A stretch of DNA of 64,000 bases from Leptospiraceae bacterium (GTDB lineage: Bacteria; Spirochaetota; Leptospiria; Leptospirales; Leptonemataceae). The translations under genes and the position numbers were made by a program. This document shows positions 36,665 through 45,134 of the stretch, one piece after another. The stretch spans positions 1 to 64,000 of the forward strand of contig BPKM01000004.1 in NCBI GenBank assembly GCA_026005135.1, read 5' to 3'. Numbering within the stretch: the stretch's first letter is position 1; each line of letters begins with the position of its first letter. The notes beneath the pieces were generated by a model, which worked only from the letters and a program-made list of their open reading frames with translations, was not told where the DNA came from and ran no database searches.

Positions 36665-37618
36665 TTATTTTAATGGTTCTGCATTACGTATTGCTTCTTC
36701 TATTTCTTTTAATTGTGTAGAAATTCTAGCATCAATTGCACCAACATCTGTTTCTATTATACAACCACCACGATCTACACGAGAATCTTCGTATATATTT
36801 ACTTTTCTTAAAGATTCCATCATTTTAATTAATTCATCTTTATGAGCAGTAGTCAATTCTAAATCGGCAAAATTAACACGAATATTTACTCTATCTCTAT
36901 CTTTAATGCGTCTTAATGCTTCTCTTATATTGTTTAAAACTACCTCTTTTCTTTCTGCTACTTCATCTTTAATGACTTTTCTTGCTATCATTAAAATCAT
37001 TTCTACCATTTGTTTTTCTGATGCAGCAATGATTTCTTCTCTAATATCAATCGCCTGACCAATAATTACACCGAGGCGATCAACAAGACGTCGTACTTCT
37101 GCCTGTCCTTTTTTAAAACCTACTTCTCGTCCTGCTTCGTATCCTTTTTGGTATGCTTCATGTTCAATTTCAGCAACACGCATTTCTGCTTCTTTAACCA
37201 TTCTTTCTACTTCTGTTTTAGCTCTTTGAATTAATTGTTCTGCTTCCAACCGAGCTTTTTCTATTTCTTTTTTTGCTTTTTCACTTGCTTCTTGTGTTAA
37301 CTGAAAGGCAAAATTTCTGCCCTGTTCTTCTATTTCTTTTGCTCTTTTTTGAGCTTCTTCTAATTGTCTTTGAATTTGTTCTTCTGTTTCTCTTTTATAA
37401 CGTTCTAATTCCTCTTCTATTTCTTCTATTGTAGGACCATGATATTGTTCTATAATTTGACCTTCTGCATCAATAGCATATTCAGAAGTTTCTTCAATAC
37501 CCTGAAATTTTTTATATTTATCGGGAATTTCTATTGCTACTTTTTCCTTGGGTTTTGCTATTTTTTTTGGTTTAAAAACGAGCCGATTACCTGCCATATT
37601 ACTAAGTAATATCGACAC
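36665..37618 (-). CDS. fliH: Flagellar assembly protein FliH
   Basis: 317 residues. FliH is the stator-like negative regulator of the FliI export ATPase at the flagellar base. The N-terminus has the conserved RLVFKPKKIA and EIPDKYKKF segments seen in spirochaete FliH. Residues 85-200 form a long Glu/Arg coiled coil, then the glycine-poor C-terminal domain (MVEMILMIARKVIKDEVAER ... RVDRGGCIIETDVGAIDARI) follows. It is not next to other flagellar genes here. Its upstream gap of 60 bases is shared with the divergent dcd gene. Confidence 0.85.
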   Translation of the reverse strand: MSILLSNMAGNRLVFKPKKIAKPKEKVAIEIPDKYKKFQGIEETSEYAIDAEGQIIEQYHGPTIEEIEEELERYKRETEEQIQRQLEEAQKRAKEIEEQGRNFAFQLTQEASEKAKKEIEKARLEAEQLIQRAKTEVERMVKEAEMRVAEIEHEAYQKGYEAGREVGFKKGQAEVRRLVDRLGVIIGQAIDIREEIIAASEKQMVEMILMIARKVIKDEVAERKEVVLNNIREALRRIKDRDRVNIRVNFADLELTTAHKDELIKMMESLRKVNIYEDSRVDRGGCIIETDVGAIDARISTQLKEIEEAIRNAEPLK

Positions 37619-37678
37619 ATTTTTTTTTGCAATCCATTTTTTTATTGATTTTGTAGTATTTTAAATAAAGTTGAATTT

Positions 37679-38209
37679 GTGATATTATCTGGTTTAGAAA
37701 TAAAAAAACGATTGGGAAAAGATATTATTATTGAACCTTTTGAAGAAAAATATTTAAATCCTAATTCTTATAATCTACGTTTACATAATGAGTTATTAGT
37801 TTATAAAAATCCTATTCTTGATATGAAGATTCCAAACGAAACAGAAACTATAATCATTCCAGAAGAGGGATTGATATTAGAACCCAATCGATTATATCTT
37901 GGTAGAACCTTAGAATATACAGAAACGCATAATCTTGTACCTATGTTAGAAGGACGTTCCTCTATTGGAAGATTGGGTATTTTTATCCATGTAACTGCTG
38001 GATTTGGAGATGTAGGTTTTTGTGGCTATTGGACTCTTGAAATTTTTGCAATACAAAAAGTTAAAATCTATCCATATGTACCTGTTTGTCAGATTTTTTA
38101 CCATACAATAGAAGGTGAATTCGAAGAATACAAAAGTGGTAAATATCAAAAAAATAAAGGAATACAACCAAGTTTATTATATAAAGAATTTCAAAAAAGT
38201 GAGGCTTAA
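37679..38209 (+). CDS. dcd: dCTP deaminase
   Basis: 176 residues from a GTG at 37679. It converts dCTP to dUTP on the route to thymidylate. Seen: NPNSYNLRLHNEL near residue 27, MLEGRSSIGRLGIFIHVTAG near residue 92 with the active-site Arg and Ser, and FGDVGFCGYWTLEIF with the catalytic Glu, followed by PVCQIFYHTIEG. This is normal length for the Dcd/bifunctional group; whether it also hydrolyses dUTP cannot be told. The next gene starts directly at its stop codon. Confidence 0.92.
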   Translation: MILSGLEIKKRLGKDIIIEPFEEKYLNPNSYNLRLHNELLVYKNPILDMKIPNETETIIIPEEGLILEPNRLYLGRTLEYTETHNLVPMLEGRSSIGRLGIFIHVTAGFGDVGFCGYWTLEIFAIQKVKIYPYVPVCQIFYHTIEGEFEEYKSGKYQKNKGIQPSLLYKEFQKSEA

Positions 38210-38617
38210 ATGTCAAAACGTATTTGGCAAAATAAATTTCGATTTTATGTAAGATTGGGAGCAATTCCATTTCTTTTAATAGGATTAATAGGAATTTTTT
38301 ATCCAGATTTATTTTTTCAGTATATCATTTTAAAAGATTTTTCTAAGAATATAATAAATATATTTTTTCTTAGATTTATGGGAATTTTATTTGTTTTTAT
38401 TTATTTTACATTTGAATATATGGCAAGTAATCCCAATTATCATAGAGATCTGGCATTTTATCAATTTCTTTTAATTATAGGAATTAGTATATTAACAATC
38501 TTAGCTGTCTTTTTATGGAAATTTAGTTATTATCTATTAATTATCAGTATTTACGGTATTATTTACGGCATATTTTTATTGATGTTTGCTTCAAAAAATT
38601 TATTGGTAAGAGATTAA
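38210..38617 (+). CDS. Hypothetical four-TM membrane protein
   Basis: 135 residues. After a basic N-terminus ([16 protein letters not shown]) come four hydrophobic helices at about 17-34, 50-68, 85-103 and 108-128. No charged motif within the helices and no family recognised. It starts immediately after the dcd stop codon and precedes cysE by 19 bases, so it is likely co-transcribed with both, although neither suggests its function. Confidence 0.6.
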   Translation: MSKRIWQNKFRFYVRLGAIPFLLIGLIGIFYPDLFFQYIILKDFSKNIINIFFLRFMGILFVFIYFTFEYMASNPNYHRDLAFYQFLLIIGISILTILAVFLWKFSYYLLIISIYGIIYGIFLLMFASKNLLVRD

Positions 38618-38636
38618 AACCTATTTAATTAAAATT

Positions 38637-39323
38637 ATGATAAAAAATCCCATTTTTAGATTTTTAAATGTTTTTTTATATCTTTATGAAGATGTAAAAG
38701 CAATCTTAAGAAATGACCCAGCAGCAAGATTACCAGAAATTATATTATATCCCAGTTTTCATGCAATGTTATTTCATCGTTTAATATGTCATCCTTTATA
38801 TAAATGTAAGTTATATTTTTTAGCTCGTTTTTTCTCTCAATTATCACGCTTTTTGACCGGATTAGAAATCCATCCAGGAGCAAAAATTGGTCCAGGTTTT
38901 TTTTGTGATCATGGCATGGGAGTAGTAATTGGAGAGACAGCAGAAATAGGTAAAAACTGTGTTATGTTCCATGGTGTTACCTTAGGAGGAACAGGAAAAC
39001 ATAAAAAAAAGAGACATCCTACAATTGGAGATAATGTTTTTATTGGAACACATAGTACATTACTTGGACCTATCCTCGTTGGAGATAATGTAAAAATAGG
39101 AGCAGAAACTGTTATTGTAAATCGGGATGTACCACCTAATTGTACAGTTGTTGGTGCACCAGGTATGATAGTAAAAAGAGGAAATAGAAAAGTCCATCCA
39201 CCCGAATCCCTTCCATTAAGCCAATATCGATTAAAAGAAATCTTTGTAGAACAAGAAGAAGATAAAGAAAATAAAAAACACATTTATAATAGAGATGAAT
39301 TTATCGATGGAGCAGGCATTTAA
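38637..39323 (+). CDS. cysE: Serine O-acetyltransferase
   Basis: 228 residues. It makes O-acetylserine, the carbon acceptor for sulfide in cysteine synthesis. The N-terminal helical part carries [19 protein letters not shown]. The left-handed beta helix of hexapeptide repeats follows, with [28 protein letters not shown] containing the catalytic Asp-His, [12 protein letters not shown], and [10 protein letters not shown] closing it. It is of the shorter, plant/SrpH-like type. It stands beside the minus-strand sulfate activation operon. Confidence 0.93.
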   Translation: MIKNPIFRFLNVFLYLYEDVKAILRNDPAARLPEIILYPSFHAMLFHRLICHPLYKCKLYFLARFFSQLSRFLTGLEIHPGAKIGPGFFCDHGMGVVIGETAEIGKNCVMFHGVTLGGTGKHKKKRHPTIGDNVFIGTHSTLLGPILVGDNVKIGAETVIVNRDVPPNCTVVGAPGMIVKRGNRKVHPPESLPLSQYRLKEIFVEQEEDKENKKHIYNRDEFIDGAGI

Positions 39324-39329
39324 AAAACC

Positions 39330-39445
39330 CTCCGTGGTTTTATTTTCCTAACCACAGAGAATAACACGGAGAAGTACGGAGAAGGAGGAAACAAAGATAT
39401 TATAATAAAACTAAAAACCTCCATGTCCCTGCCCTCTGTGGTTTT
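39330..39445. repeat. Complex inverted-repeat cluster between cysE and cysN
   Basis: Nested dyads in the 136-base gap. CTCCGTG (39330-39336) pairs with CACGGAG (39365-39371), GTGGTT (39334-39339) pairs with AACCAC (39350-39355), and AACCACAGAG (39350-39359) is the exact complement of CTCTGTGGTT (39434-39443). The related words ACGGAG and GGAGG recur in between. It lies between two convergent genes, so it may act as a bidirectional terminator, although good U-tracts are absent, or be a palindromic intergenic repeat. Confidence 0.6.
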
Positions 39446-39459
39446 ATTATTTTATACTA

Positions 39460-40701
39460 TTATATACTATATTCCAGCATTTGTATAATTACGCCACCTG
39501 CTACGGTTTGGTTTTGATTGTCGATTAATATAAATGAACCGGTATATTTACTCATAGTATAAGGATCATAAAAGATTTCGTCGGATAATTTTAATTGGAT
39601 TTTTCCTATATCATTTAGTTCTAATTGATCTGCTGGTTGTTCCGTATAATTTTGTATATCAATTTTTGATATAATTTTTTTAACAATGGCTTTTACTTCT
39701 TTTGTTGTATGTCTTAAAAATAATTTTGTATTTGGTGTTAAGGGTTCTTCGGACATCCAGCAGATTTGAGCTTCTATTTCTTTTTTAATATAAGGTAAAC
39801 GTGTTCCTACAAGCATATCACCTCTACTTATATCAATATCATCTTCTAATAGTAATGTTACAGAGGCTCCATTTTCTGCTATTTCTAAGGTCTCTGGATA
39901 TTTATAAATTTCTTTTACTTTTGTTTTTCGTTTCGCTGGAAGAACTAATACTTCTGAACCTTTTTTAATTTCTCCACATAAGACTCTTCCTGCATATCCT
40001 CGAAAATCATGATATTCATCTGTATTGGGTCTTATTACATACTGGATAGGGAATCGAAAATCTTCTAATTTTAAATCCTGAGAAATTTCTACATTTTCTA
40101 AAAAATCAAATAACGTTTTTCCTTTATACCATGGCATATTTTCAGATGGGAATACTACATTATCACCTTTCAATGCAGAAAGAGGTATATATTCAACAAC
40201 TTCAAAATCTAATTTTAAAGATTCAAAATCCTTTTTAATATTATGATATATTTCTTCCGAAAAATTTACTAAATCCATTTTATTAATTGTCAATGCAATA
40301 TAGCGAATTCCCATAAAATAAGCAATATAGGCATGACGTTTTGTTTGTTCTGTTATTCCTTTTCTTGCATCTACTAAAATAATTGCAACATCAGAATTAG
40401 AAGCAGCAGTTACCATATTTCTTGTATATTGTATATGACCGGGAGAATCTGCAATAATGTATTTTCTTTTTTTGGTAGAAAAATATTTATATGCTACATC
40501 TATTGTAATTCCCTGCTCTCTTTCTGCTTTCAAACCATCTGTTAATAATGCTAAATTAATACTTCCATCTGGATTTTTATTTTGTTCTAAAATTGCTTTA
40601 AGATCCGATGCTAAAGCATTGGAATCATATAAAAGACGTCCAATCAAGGTACTTTTTCCATCATCAACACTACCTGCTGTTAAAAATCTTATTATATCCA
40701 T
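39460..40701 (-). CDS. cysN: Sulfate adenylyltransferase subunit 1 (GTPase)
   Basis: 413 residues from the ATG at 40701, three bases behind the cysD stop; an in-frame start 57 bases upstream would overlap cysD and add a non-conserved leader. CysN couples GTP hydrolysis to adenylylation of sulfate by CysD. G1 GSVDDGKSTLIGRLL, G2 region EREQGITIDVAYKYF, G3 DSPGHIQYTRNM, G4 NKMDLVNF are all present, then the EF-Tu-like domains 2 and 3. There is no fused APS kinase domain, in keeping with an APS-reductase route. Confidence 0.94.
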   Translation of the reverse strand: MDIIRFLTAGSVDDGKSTLIGRLLYDSNALASDLKAILEQNKNPDGSINLALLTDGLKAEREQGITIDVAYKYFSTKKRKYIIADSPGHIQYTRNMVTAASNSDVAIILVDARKGITEQTKRHAYIAYFMGIRYIALTINKMDLVNFSEEIYHNIKKDFESLKLDFEVVEYIPLSALKGDNVVFPSENMPWYKGKTLFDFLENVEISQDLKLEDFRFPIQYVIRPNTDEYHDFRGYAGRVLCGEIKKGSEVLVLPAKRKTKVKEIYKYPETLEIAENGASVTLLLEDDIDISRGDMLVGTRLPYIKKEIEAQICWMSEEPLTPNTKLFLRHTTKEVKAIVKKIISKIDIQNYTEQPADQLELNDIGKIQLKLSDEIFYDPYTMSKYTGSFILIDNQNQTVAGGVIIQMLEYSI

Positions 40702-40702
40702 A

Positions 40703-41674
40703 TTAAAAATACCCTCCTTTTTTTCTATCTTCCATTGCTGTTTCGGAACGTTTATCATCTAATCTTGCACCTCTTTCTGTTGTATTGGATTCTATAATTT
40801 CTTTTATAATATCATCAATGGTTGTTGCATTCGATTCTATTGCTGCTGTACAGGTCATATCTCCTACTGTACGAAAACGAACTTTTTTTCTTATAATTGG
40901 TTCATCATCTAATTGAACAAAAGGAGATACAGGAAATAATAAATCTTTTCTATATACACAATCCCTTTCATGTGCAAAATAAATAGAAGGTATTTCTAAA
41001 TTTTCTTTTTTTATGTAATACCAGACATCTAACTCAGTCCAGTTACTTATAGGAAAAACACGAATATTTTCCCCAGGAAAGATTTTACCATTATAAAGAT
41101 TCCATAATTCTGGTCGCTGATTTCGTGGATCCCATTCTCCAAATTCATTACGATAAGAAAAAATTCTTTCTTTAGCCCGAGCTTTCTCTTCGTCTCTTCT
41201 TGCTCCTCCTATACATGCATCAAACTCATATTTTTCTATGGTTTCTAATAAAGTTATACTCTGTAAAGCATTGCGAGATGCCCATTTTCCTTTTTCTTCT
41301 TTTGCTGTTCCTCTTCGTATAGAATCTTCTACACTTCCAACAATTAATCTTTCATTGATTCTTTTTATTAGATTATCGCGAAATTCTATTACTTCCGGAA
41401 AATTATGACCAGTATCAATATGAACTAAAGGATAAGGGAATTTTGCTGGACGAAATGCTTTTTCGCTTAATCGAACTAAGGTAATAGAGTCCTTTCCTCC
41501 AGAAAAAAGCAAAGCAGGTCTCTGGAATTGACCTGCTACTTCTCGAAGTATATAAATTGCTTCGTCTTCTAATTCTTCCAAATGGGATCGATACGAAACA
41601 CCTTTATGATGCTCAAAATAAAATGTTCTAATACCTTCGTTTTGATTTTCTTTTATAATAGTTTGATTTTCCAT
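40703..41674 (-). CDS. cysD: Sulfate adenylyltransferase subunit 2
   Basis: 323 residues. This PP-loop ATP pyrophosphatase subunit forms APS from ATP and sulfate. PP-loop PALLFSGGKDSITLVRLSEKA near residue 55, HIDTGHNFPEVIEFRD, ACIGGARRDEEKARAKERIF, the sulfate-site region FPISNWTELDVWYYI and the C-terminal ETAMEDRKKGGYF are standard. Between cysI and cysN with gaps of two bases, so the three form one operon. Confidence 0.95.
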   Translation of the reverse strand: MENQTIIKENQNEGIRTFYFEHHKGVSYRSHLEELEDEAIYILREVAGQFQRPALLFSGGKDSITLVRLSEKAFRPAKFPYPLVHIDTGHNFPEVIEFRDNLIKRINERLIVGSVEDSIRRGTAKEEKGKWASRNALQSITLLETIEKYEFDACIGGARRDEEKARAKERIFSYRNEFGEWDPRNQRPELWNLYNGKIFPGENIRVFPISNWTELDVWYYIKKENLEIPSIYFAHERDCVYRKDLLFPVSPFVQLDDEPIIRKKVRFRTVGDMTCTAAIESNATTIDDIIKEIIESNTTERGARLDDKRSETAMEDRKKGGYF

Positions 41675-41676
41675 AT

Positions 41677-43323
41677 TTACCTCTTTTTGTTATTTAATGG
41701 TTTTGCTAAGGGTTGAATAATCCACATAAAATTAAACATTTCATTAACAAAATCACCAAGATATTGATTTTTCCCTAATTTTGCCCAGTAGAAAAATAGT
41801 TTATCTAAGAATTCTTCAAATTCAGGGATTGTAATCGTATCTGTTATTTCTTTCGCAACACGATCACCTGTTCTACTACCACCAAGATATAATGCATATA
41901 CATCTTTACTTCTGCCAACAAGAGCTATTTCTGCTACATATGGATTTGCACATCCATTTGGACATCCAGTCATTCTAAAAATAGGTGCTTTATCTTCTAA
42001 ATTATATTTTTTTAATTTTTGACTGATAATTCCAAGAACATAAGGTAAAATACGTTCTGATTCAGTTATAGCAAGACCACAGGTAGGTAGTGCTGGACAT
42101 GCAATTGCTTTATGATAAACTTTTTGCTTAGGTAAATATTCATAATTATAGATAGAAAATAAACGTTCTATTTCTGGTTTAATTTCATCTGTAATATTAA
42201 AAATAATAATATCCTGTTCTGGTGTTGTTTGAAAAGAAACGTTATAATCTTCAGCAATTTTTCTTAATATGGCTTTTATTTTACCTTCTATTCTTCCAGA
42301 AAGAATATGAACACCAAGAGACCAGGTTCCATCATAAGCCTTATGCCAGCCTAAATATTCCAAATCTTGCCATTCTGGTTCATCTTTTATAAAGAACTTA
42401 ATACCAGAATATTCTTCTACTTTTTCTCGAAACCAGTTTATTCCTCTTTCTGCAATTAAGTATTTTAAACGTGCATGTCTTCTATCTTTACGATTTCCAT
42501 AATCTCTTTGAACCTTAATAACAGCTTCTGCCACAGGTATTAAATCATCTCTGGATATCCATCCAAGATATTGACTAATAGCTGGAAAAGTAGAATCATC
42601 TCTATGGGTATTCCCCATGCCTCCACCTGCATAAAAATAATAACCTGCTATATCATTACCATGAAAATCAACAGCGATACCAAGATCATTGGTAAAAAAA
42701 TAATTTGAATTTAAACCTGCTTTTGTAATACCAATTTTAAATTTTCTTGGTAAATATTGACTTCCATAGATTGGTTCACTTTCTGTATTAGGTGATACTG
42801 GTTTTTCGTCTAACCAGATTTCAGCATAAGCATGGGTTTTAGGATAAAAATGTTCTGCAATTTGTTTTACAACTTCGTGTACTTTATAAATTAAAGGATC
42901 TTTTTTTATATTTACAGGACCTGTAACACCTCTCACAATATCGCCACATGCACCAATTGTTGTTAAATAAACACGATTGATTTCCTGTATAACATTCTTA
43001 ACATCTTTTTTTAATACACCATGAAATTGGAATGATTGTCTTGTTGTAATTCTTAATGTTTTATTACCATATTGAGTAGCAAGATTATCCATTGCAATAT
43101 ATTGTTCACGAGTTAAATTACCAGCTGGAATTTTACAACGAACCATTAATTGATGAAATTTCTGTAATCCCTCTTTTGTTCTAATACGTTTATCTCTATC
43201 ATCCTGTTGATACATACCATGAAATTTAATAATCTGAACATTATTTTCATTAAAGTATGGAACATCATCATTTAATTCTTCTTTAATTGTTCCACGTAAA
43301 AAATTAGAAAATGCTTTAATCAT
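41677..43323 (-). CDS. cysI: Assimilatory sulfite reductase, siroheme/[4Fe-4S] hemoprotein
   Basis: 548 residues from this ATG. It reduces sulfite to sulfide. Seen: FHGMYQQDDRDKR, TTRQSFQFHGV, IGACGDIVRGVTGPVN, and the cluster/siroheme ligands CPALPTCGLA and RMTGCPNGCANPY near residue 430-475. The chosen ATG has no ribosome site. In-frame sequence directly upstream (ISLEDLSKIE) looks like the usual N-terminus of the family, and a strong ribosome site with ATG lies at 43451 in another frame. The real gene probably starts at 43451 with a one-base frame change at a run of six A (43362-43367). Ferredoxin rather than NADPH is the likely donor since no CysJ is seen. Confidence 0.9.
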   Translation of the reverse strand: MIKAFSNFLRGTIKEELNDDVPYFNENNVQIIKFHGMYQQDDRDKRIRTKEGLQKFHQLMVRCKIPAGNLTREQYIAMDNLATQYGNKTLRITTRQSFQFHGVLKKDVKNVIQEINRVYLTTIGACGDIVRGVTGPVNIKKDPLIYKVHEVVKQIAEHFYPKTHAYAEIWLDEKPVSPNTESEPIYGSQYLPRKFKIGITKAGLNSNYFFTNDLGIAVDFHGNDIAGYYFYAGGGMGNTHRDDSTFPAISQYLGWISRDDLIPVAEAVIKVQRDYGNRKDRRHARLKYLIAERGINWFREKVEEYSGIKFFIKDEPEWQDLEYLGWHKAYDGTWSLGVHILSGRIEGKIKAILRKIAEDYNVSFQTTPEQDIIIFNITDEIKPEIERLFSIYNYEYLPKQKVYHKAIACPALPTCGLAITESERILPYVLGIISQKLKKYNLEDKAPIFRMTGCPNGCANPYVAEIALVGRSKDVYALYLGGSRTGDRVAKEITDTITIPEFEEFLDKLFFYWAKLGKNQYLGDFVNEMFNFMWIIQPLAKPLNNKKR

Positions 43324-43343
43324 TTCTATCTTAGAAAGATCTT

Positions 43344-43451
43344 CTAAGGAAATTCTTCTCGTTTTTTAAATAATAAGGGATTGTATTTTTTTTCCTGTTC
43401 ATCGTTTGTTTCTTTTATAGTTATGGATTCATTTTGTATATTTGTTGTCAT
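43344..43451 (-). CDS. Short leader frame in front of cysI (probable true N-terminus)
   Basis: 35 codons beginning with ATG at 43451, preceded by AAGGAG seven bases upstream. The predicted peptide is acidic, then reads NPLLFKKREEF before TAG at 43344-43346. Its end overlaps in-frame upstream sequence of the sulfite reductase (RISLEDLSKIEMI) that looks conserved. One more A in the A6 run at 43362-43367 would join both into a single protein. It may be a real leader peptide, an N-terminus joined by slippage, or a sequence error. Confidence 0.5.
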   Translation of the reverse strand: MTTNIQNESITIKETNDEQEKKYNPLLFKKREEFP

Positions 43452-43522
43452 AAATTTTCTCCTTAATTAAATTATTCTTATTTATTATATTATTCCTATA
43501 TATTTAGTATGATTTTAAGCAT

Positions 43523-43545
43523 AAAAAAAGGGCATAAAGCCCTCT
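43523..43545 (-). terminator. Terminator of the ferredoxin gene
   Basis: On the minus strand: GAGGGC-TTTAT-GCCC followed by seven T. It lies just downstream of the ferredoxin stop codon and upstream of the sulfite reductase leader, so ferredoxin appears to be a separate transcript. Confidence 0.75.
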
Positions 43546-43551
43546 AAATTT

Positions 43552-43833
43552 TTATAAACCATAATATTCCCTATTTTTTGCAATATAGGATTTCCATTTT
43601 TCTGGCACTTCGTCTTCGGGAAAGATTGCCTGTACTGGACATGCTGGTTCACAAGCACCACAATCAATACATTCTTCTGGGTTAATATATAATTGCTTTC
43701 CTTCCAGATTATTAGGATCATATCCTTTTTCTGGCCATTCTTCTTTAGTAGGATGTATACAATCTACTGGACAAACATCTACACATGCTGTATCGCATAC
43801 ACCAACACATGGTTCCGTTATTACAAATGCCAT
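43552..43833 (-). CDS. 2x[4Fe-4S]/7Fe-type ferredoxin
   Basis: 93 residues. Two cluster-binding Cys sets are visible: CVGVCDTACVDVCPVDC near the N-terminus and CIDCGACEPACPVQAIF at about residues 56-72, with an insertion between them and a C-terminal extension ending NREYYGL. It is of the FdxA/Alvin-type group. Location next to the sulfite reductase operon makes it a plausible electron donor for sulfite or APS reduction; this is inference. A ribosome site (GGAGG) precedes the ATG. Confidence 0.92.
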   Translation of the reverse strand: MAFVITEPCVGVCDTACVDVCPVDCIHPTKEEWPEKGYDPNNLEGKQLYINPEECIDCGACEPACPVQAIFPEDEVPEKWKSYIAKNREYYGL

Positions 43834-44164
43834 TATATTCCTCCTTAATTTAATACTTTAAAGTTATCTATTATTATAATTAGTAAGTAAATAAATTTAA
43901 TTTCTTTATTTTGCATACTATTTTTTATTTTATCCATAAGAAATTTTTATTATAAATTTTACTATTTATTATTTTATTTTAATTTAATCTAATATTTTTA
44001 CCTAATATATAAATAACAAAAAAAATACTAATTTTTTTCTGGCAATATTTTTTCTATCATTTTGATATGAATAATAGAATTTTTTTATACTTTTCCTATC
44101 AATTTAATAGATTTTAATTGACCTATGGGAATTTTTAATTTTAATTGTATCTTAATTAAATTAA
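43834..44164. other. Gene-free AT-rich stretch upstream of the ferredoxin gene
   Basis: About 330 bases of very AT-rich DNA between the ferredoxin ATG and the IS110 remnant. No open frame of coding character, RNA gene or strong dyad was found. It must hold the ferredoxin promoter, and perhaps degraded remains of the 5' part of the IS110 element. Confidence 0.4.
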
Positions 44165-44701
44165 AAAAGTGAGTCTACAAAGAAAACAGATAAGAATGAT
44201 GCGGAATTGCTGGCATATTATGCGAGTAAAGAGATGTTGCCAGAAGTTCGGATTAAAGATGATGCTTATGTGGAGATAGAAAGTTTAACGAATACAAGGA
44301 ACAAATTAGTAGAGTTAAGAAGTAGTTTAAAGAATAAGATTCACAATCTTTTATTATCACAGGGAATATTAACCAAAAAAGAACAATTTTCAAGTGATAA
44401 GAGTTTAGAGAAGGTATTAGAATATGAAGAATTGAGCGAAACAGTAAGATTTGAATTAAAAATTATAGTTAATCAGATTTTATCTTTAAATGAATCTATC
44501 AAAGAAATAGATAAAAAATTAGAAGAGTTAGGGAAATCTTTATCAGGTTTTACAAATATTACAAGTATAAAAGGGATAGGAACAAAAACAGGGATAACAT
44601 TATTAGCGGTAATAGGAAACATAAATGATTTTGAAAATGAGAAGAAATTATTTTCCTATTTTGGTTTAGTATTAAAAGGATTTCTTTATGATAGTAAATA
44701 A
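44165..44701 (+). pseudogene. IS110-family transposase remnant
   Basis: The frame opens after a TAA with STKKTDKNDAELLAYYASKE, the end of the DEDD catalytic domain (the KTDxxDA pattern). It continues through the helical spacer and reaches the Transposase_20 helix-hairpin-helix part (ITSIKGIGTKTGITLLAVIG, then FSYFGLVLKGF). The N-terminal ~90 residues with the first catalytic acids and the C-terminal part with the conserved Ser are missing, so it is inactive. It sits in front of a DUF2061 gene that has lost its start, which suggests that insertion and decay of the element damaged it. Confidence 0.8.
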
Positions 44702-44722
44702 TACTTTTAGTTCTAATAATAA

Positions 44723-44974
44723 TACCCAATACATAAAGTTCAATATAAAGAAGCTCACTGGCGTAGTATTGTCAAAAGTATATCCTGGAGAATTACTGGT
44801 TCTATTGATACTCTGGTATTATCCTGGATAATTACAGGAGAATTTAAATTTGCAATAACTATCGCTTCTGCAGAAGTTATAACAAAAATTGTTTTATTTT
44901 ACCTTCATGAACGTATATGGGATAAGATTAAAATAGGGAAAAAAATAATACCACCTCCAGATTATCACATTTAA
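44723..44974 (+). pseudogene. DUF2061 membrane protein, 5'-truncated
   Basis: An open frame with no ATG, GTG or TTG before the conserved sequence begins: YKEAHWRSIVKSISWRITG, SIDTLVLSWIITGEF, ASAEVITKIVLFYLHERIW, then DKIKIGKKI. This is the complete DUF2061 core, a small two-helix membrane protein often found with sulfate assimilation genes. The start is gone, presumably through the neighbouring IS110 remnant. Translation from a non-standard codon such as ATA at 44729 cannot be excluded. It stands 24 bases before the cysH leader. Confidence 0.7.
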
Positions 44975-44998
44975 ATAAAAAATAAAAAGGAGTTTTAG

Positions 44999-45073
44999 AT
45001 GAAAGTAGAAATAAAAAATAATTCAGAAATTTTAGAAAATCAAAAAAATAATCATAATAAAAAATCACAATAA
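44999..45073 (+). CDS. Short leader frame in front of cysH (probable true N-terminus)
   Basis: 24 codons from an ATG with a strong ribosome site (AAGGAG, eight bases upstream), stopping at TAA 45071-45073. The peptide is Asn/Lys-rich. The frame of cysH is open from just before this point and encodes IDLNTIISLNQQFGKEKFDI, which looks like the normal N-terminus of APS reductases. Removing one A from the A7 run (45042-45048) or the A6 run (45059-45064) joins leader and cysH. A real leader peptide is the alternative. Confidence 0.5.
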   Translation: MKVEIKNNSEILENQKNNHNKKSQ

Positions 45074-45134
45074 AATAGATTTAAATACTATTATTTCTTT
45101 AAACCAGCAATTTGGAAAGGAAAAATTTGATATT

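Noticed and set aside
38909-39283. A minus-strand frame of 124 codons opposite cysE
   Set aside because: It mirrors the hexapeptide repeats of cysE and has no recognisable product.
43515-43721. A 68-codon minus-strand frame overlapping the ferredoxin gene
   Set aside because: It is an out-of-frame shadow of the ferredoxin, whose Cys motifs are clear.
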